Assembly: GCA_964484765.1 (NCBI GenBank)
Contig: CAZAGI010000029.1
Coordinates: forward strand, 17,973-81,972
Source of the DNA: DSVQ01 sp964484765
GTDB lineage: Bacteria; Planctomycetota; Planctomycetia; Planctomycetales; Planctomycetaceae
Direction: 5' to 3'
DNA: 64,000 nucleotides
Both the position numbers and the translations under genes were made by a program. Below, in pieces: positions 62,396 through 64,000 of this stretch; position 1 is the stretch's first letter; every line of letters starts with the position of its first letter. The notes below the pieces were generated by a model. The model made no database searches. It saw only the letters and a program-made list of their open reading frames with translations, and was not told the DNA's origin.

Positions 62396-62932
62396 TCAAC
62401 TGATAATGTGCTTGTATAACATCTCCGGTAAAAAAAGCCCGATGACAACGCCATACCAGAGGTCGAACCAGAAGAACGACAAAATGTTGGCCAAGAAAAT
62501 CAGCACCACGACGGGAAAGCTCACGATGGCGAGCAGGTTGCCGCGCGCGGCCGCGCCGATCGCCTGGTTCCAGAGAATCGTGGCGTCTTGAAACGACGGA
62601 AACGCGTGCATGCCGATCGACACGCCTAACCAAAGGAGAAAATAGCACACGGGGTCGAGTCGGTCAAAAACCCGAACGGGGACGAAAGCCGGAAAGCAAA
62701 ATAGTATGCACAGCAGCGTGTTCAGAATCAGTGGGCCGATGCAGATCAAAAAGGTGCTCAAAAAATCCTTAGGCGTTTCGTGCAAGACATAGCCGGCAGG
62801 ATTGTCGAGCTGAAAGAAACAGACGTCGAACACTGCCACTTTTCGCAGTTTGCAGAAGAGGAGATGGCCCGCTTCATGGACGATGACTCCGGGAAAGGTG
62901 ATCATGGTGATGATAAAACCGGGAATAATCAT
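62396..62932 (-). CDS. M50-like membrane metalloprotease family protein
   Basis: A 178-residue membrane protein with about five helices. The zinc motif HEAGHLLFC lies in the first helix region (FPGVIVHEAGHLLFCKLR), as in site-2 protease relatives. A second-site candidate is GMHAFPSFQDAT, where M50 enzymes have an Asp in the third core helix. It is shorter than typical S2P enzymes. ATG 62932 overlaps the stop of the zinc-ribbon/TPR gene by four bases (ATGA), so the two are co-translated. It probably forms an envelope signalling or quality-control pair with that protein; this is inferred from the overlap. Confidence 0.75.
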   Translation of the reverse strand: MIIPGFIITMITFPGVIVHEAGHLLFCKLRKVAVFDVCFFQLDNPAGYVLHETPKDFLSTFLICIGPLILNTLLCILFCFPAFVPVRVFDRLDPVCYFLLWLGVSIGMHAFPSFQDATILWNQAIGAAARGNLLAIVSFPVVVLIFLANILSFFWFDLWYGVVIGLFLPEMLYKHIIS

Positions 62933-63861
62933 TCCGCCACCTTCGCTTCGTCTTTCCAACCGTTCGGAAACCGCTGGTCGAATTCATAGCTGCGTATGAT
63001 TTCGCGTGTCGTCAGACGATGACGAATGCGGTTCTCGGATTTGTCGGCCTCGGGTCCTTTCAGGCCGCGTTCCCTCGCTTCGCTGATCAATTCTTCGGTG
63101 TTCCGCAGTTGGACTTCTTCGCCTGTGGTTGCGTATAAGCAAGCTGCGGCCGATGCGGCCAACATGCGGAATTGACCTTGCTTCCTGTCTTTATTGACTA
63201 GTTCCCAAGAGCGATCCCACATCTCTTGATAATTCTTGTTATCAAACGCGATTCCAACTTGCGCTCTTAAAAGCCAGGTTTGAGCGCGGAGTTCCTTGGG
63301 ATGTTTGTGGACATACCTCTTGAAGAACGGGATCGCCAGTTCGGGGTGATCGTCGGCCATGTGTGCAAGACCGCGCGTCAATTCTGCCTGATCGGCGAAT
63401 CCCGTCTTTTCCGGAACCAGCCGGGCGACACGTTCCCAGAGATCGGCAGCACGTGCAGCATTGCCAGTCTGCAGCGCCTCTCGCGCTTGGCGCATCGATA
63501 TCAGTGCATCAATGAATCGATAATTATAGAGAAACGATCCTGCTGCGACCGCCAGCAGTACCGCGAATGACACTTTAATCTCTTTGGGAAACGGTCGATT
63601 ACGCAGACGGCTGTTGCACGCCTCGCAAGTCGGTTGATCGGCGACGAGCAACTCGTATTCAGTTTGCGCTCCGTCGGTCTTGCACCAAACGCAGACCGTC
63701 GGGTCGAGATTACGAACGATTTCATCCTCTTGCAGCGGCGCGGCCCCCTCGGCATTGATCCGTTGTTCGGCGCAGGTCTCGCAGAATGTTTGTCCTGCGA
63801 TGCAAAAGGTTTCATTCTGGGGAAACTCTCCGACGCAACTTTCGCACTGGATTTTCCGCAT
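62929..63861 (-). CDS. Membrane-anchored zinc-ribbon and TPR protein
   Basis: A 310-residue protein. The N-terminal 90 residues hold four Cys pairs: CESCVGEF, CETCAEQ, CVWCKTDG and CEACNSRL, consistent with two zinc ribbons. One membrane helix follows (VSFAVLLAVAAGSFLYNY, about 98-115). The rest is TPR-like helices (RQAREALQTGNAARAADLWERVARLVPE, ELAIPFFKRYVHKHPKELRAQ). ATG 63861 is used because the frame upstream to 63939 is not protein-like. It overlaps the M50-like gene downstream by four bases. The zinc ribbons would be cytoplasmic and the TPR part outside, or the reverse; the sequence does not decide this. Confidence 0.78.
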   Translation of the reverse strand: MRKIQCESCVGEFPQNETFCIAGQTFCETCAEQRINAEGAAPLQEDEIVRNLDPTVCVWCKTDGAQTEYELLVADQPTCEACNSRLRNRPFPKEIKVSFAVLLAVAAGSFLYNYRFIDALISMRQAREALQTGNAARAADLWERVARLVPEKTGFADQAELTRGLAHMADDHPELAIPFFKRYVHKHPKELRAQTWLLRAQVGIAFDNKNYQEMWDRSWELVNKDRKQGQFRMLAASAAACLYATTGEEVQLRNTEELISEARERGLKGPEADKSENRIRHRLTTREIIRSYEFDQRFPNGWKDEAKVAE

Positions 63862-64000
63862 GCCGACAGTCTCGAAGACACGAAATCCACGACATCGCAC
63901 GTTAAGGCCAAAAATAACTGTACGTAATACAACTGTCAAATCTGATCTAACAGCCCGTGGATTTAATCGCCTTGGGCTCCTCCGCGAGGGGATGAGATGT

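Overview
The window reads as a draft chromosome segment from a planctomycete, most likely a Planctomycetales relative of Planctomyces or Schlesneria. The evidence is the gene content: two DUF1549/DUF1553 plus DUF1501 pairs, EF-hand secreted proteins, an M56 BlaR1-like sensor fused to WD40 repeats, a DUF1570-type metalloprotease, a PknB-type kinase, and a MoxR/DUF58/von Willebrand A cluster. The DNA is GC-rich, protein-dense, and dotted with small REP-like palindromes. A run of 10 Ns at 60431-60440 marks an assembly join.

Layout. 1-4604: the 3' end of a caspase-fold-like protein gene, comB, glycyl-tRNA synthetase and a TPR protein. 4605-7606: a reverse transcriptase of retron type with a structured non-coding stretch directly upstream, then a Ser/Thr kinase. 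7682-8119: a Gly/Gln-rich secreted protein on the minus strand. 8493-34590: a long plus-strand run (DUF1549/1553, DUF1501, EF-hand protein, MoxR ATPase, DUF58, BatA-like, DUF4175-like, coiled-coil protein, vWA/GATase-like membrane protein, a 1903-residue secreted protein). Five copies of one unrecognised secreted protein family are interspersed in it. 34643-46670: mainly minus strand, with deoC, a second caspase-fold-like protein, a sixth copy of the family, blaR1-WD40 and blaI, S1/P1 nuclease, TPR lipoprotein, AAA ATPase, Rieske protein and an LpxL-like acyltransferase. 46891-54494: plus strand, with a DUF1570-like protease, the second DUF1549/DUF1501 pair with a small membrane protein between, a YHYH protein, an EF-hand Gly/Pro-rich protein and a Gfo/Idh oxidoreductase. 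54586-64000: SMP-30, a sigma54-type AAA+ activator, a nitrilase-queC-queE operon, an aminotransferase interrupted by the assembly gap, and a zinc-ribbon/TPR plus M50-like pair.

How the parts may work together. MoxR, DUF58 and vWA membrane proteins form chaperone-like envelope assemblies in other bacteria. Here each of the main components is separated from the next by a member of the same secreted family, all in one orientation with short gaps, so I infer these are periplasmic partners or clients of the complex. I do not recognise the family, and it is one of the two best leads in the window. The other lead is the retron-type reverse transcriptase with a candidate msr-msd RNA at 4682-4855. A third, weaker lead is a shared AGAC-N5-GTCT palindrome in front of blaI and in front of the first DUF1549 gene, which suggests a small BlaI regulon.

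No tRNA, rRNA, CRISPR array, insertion sequence or prophage was recognised.
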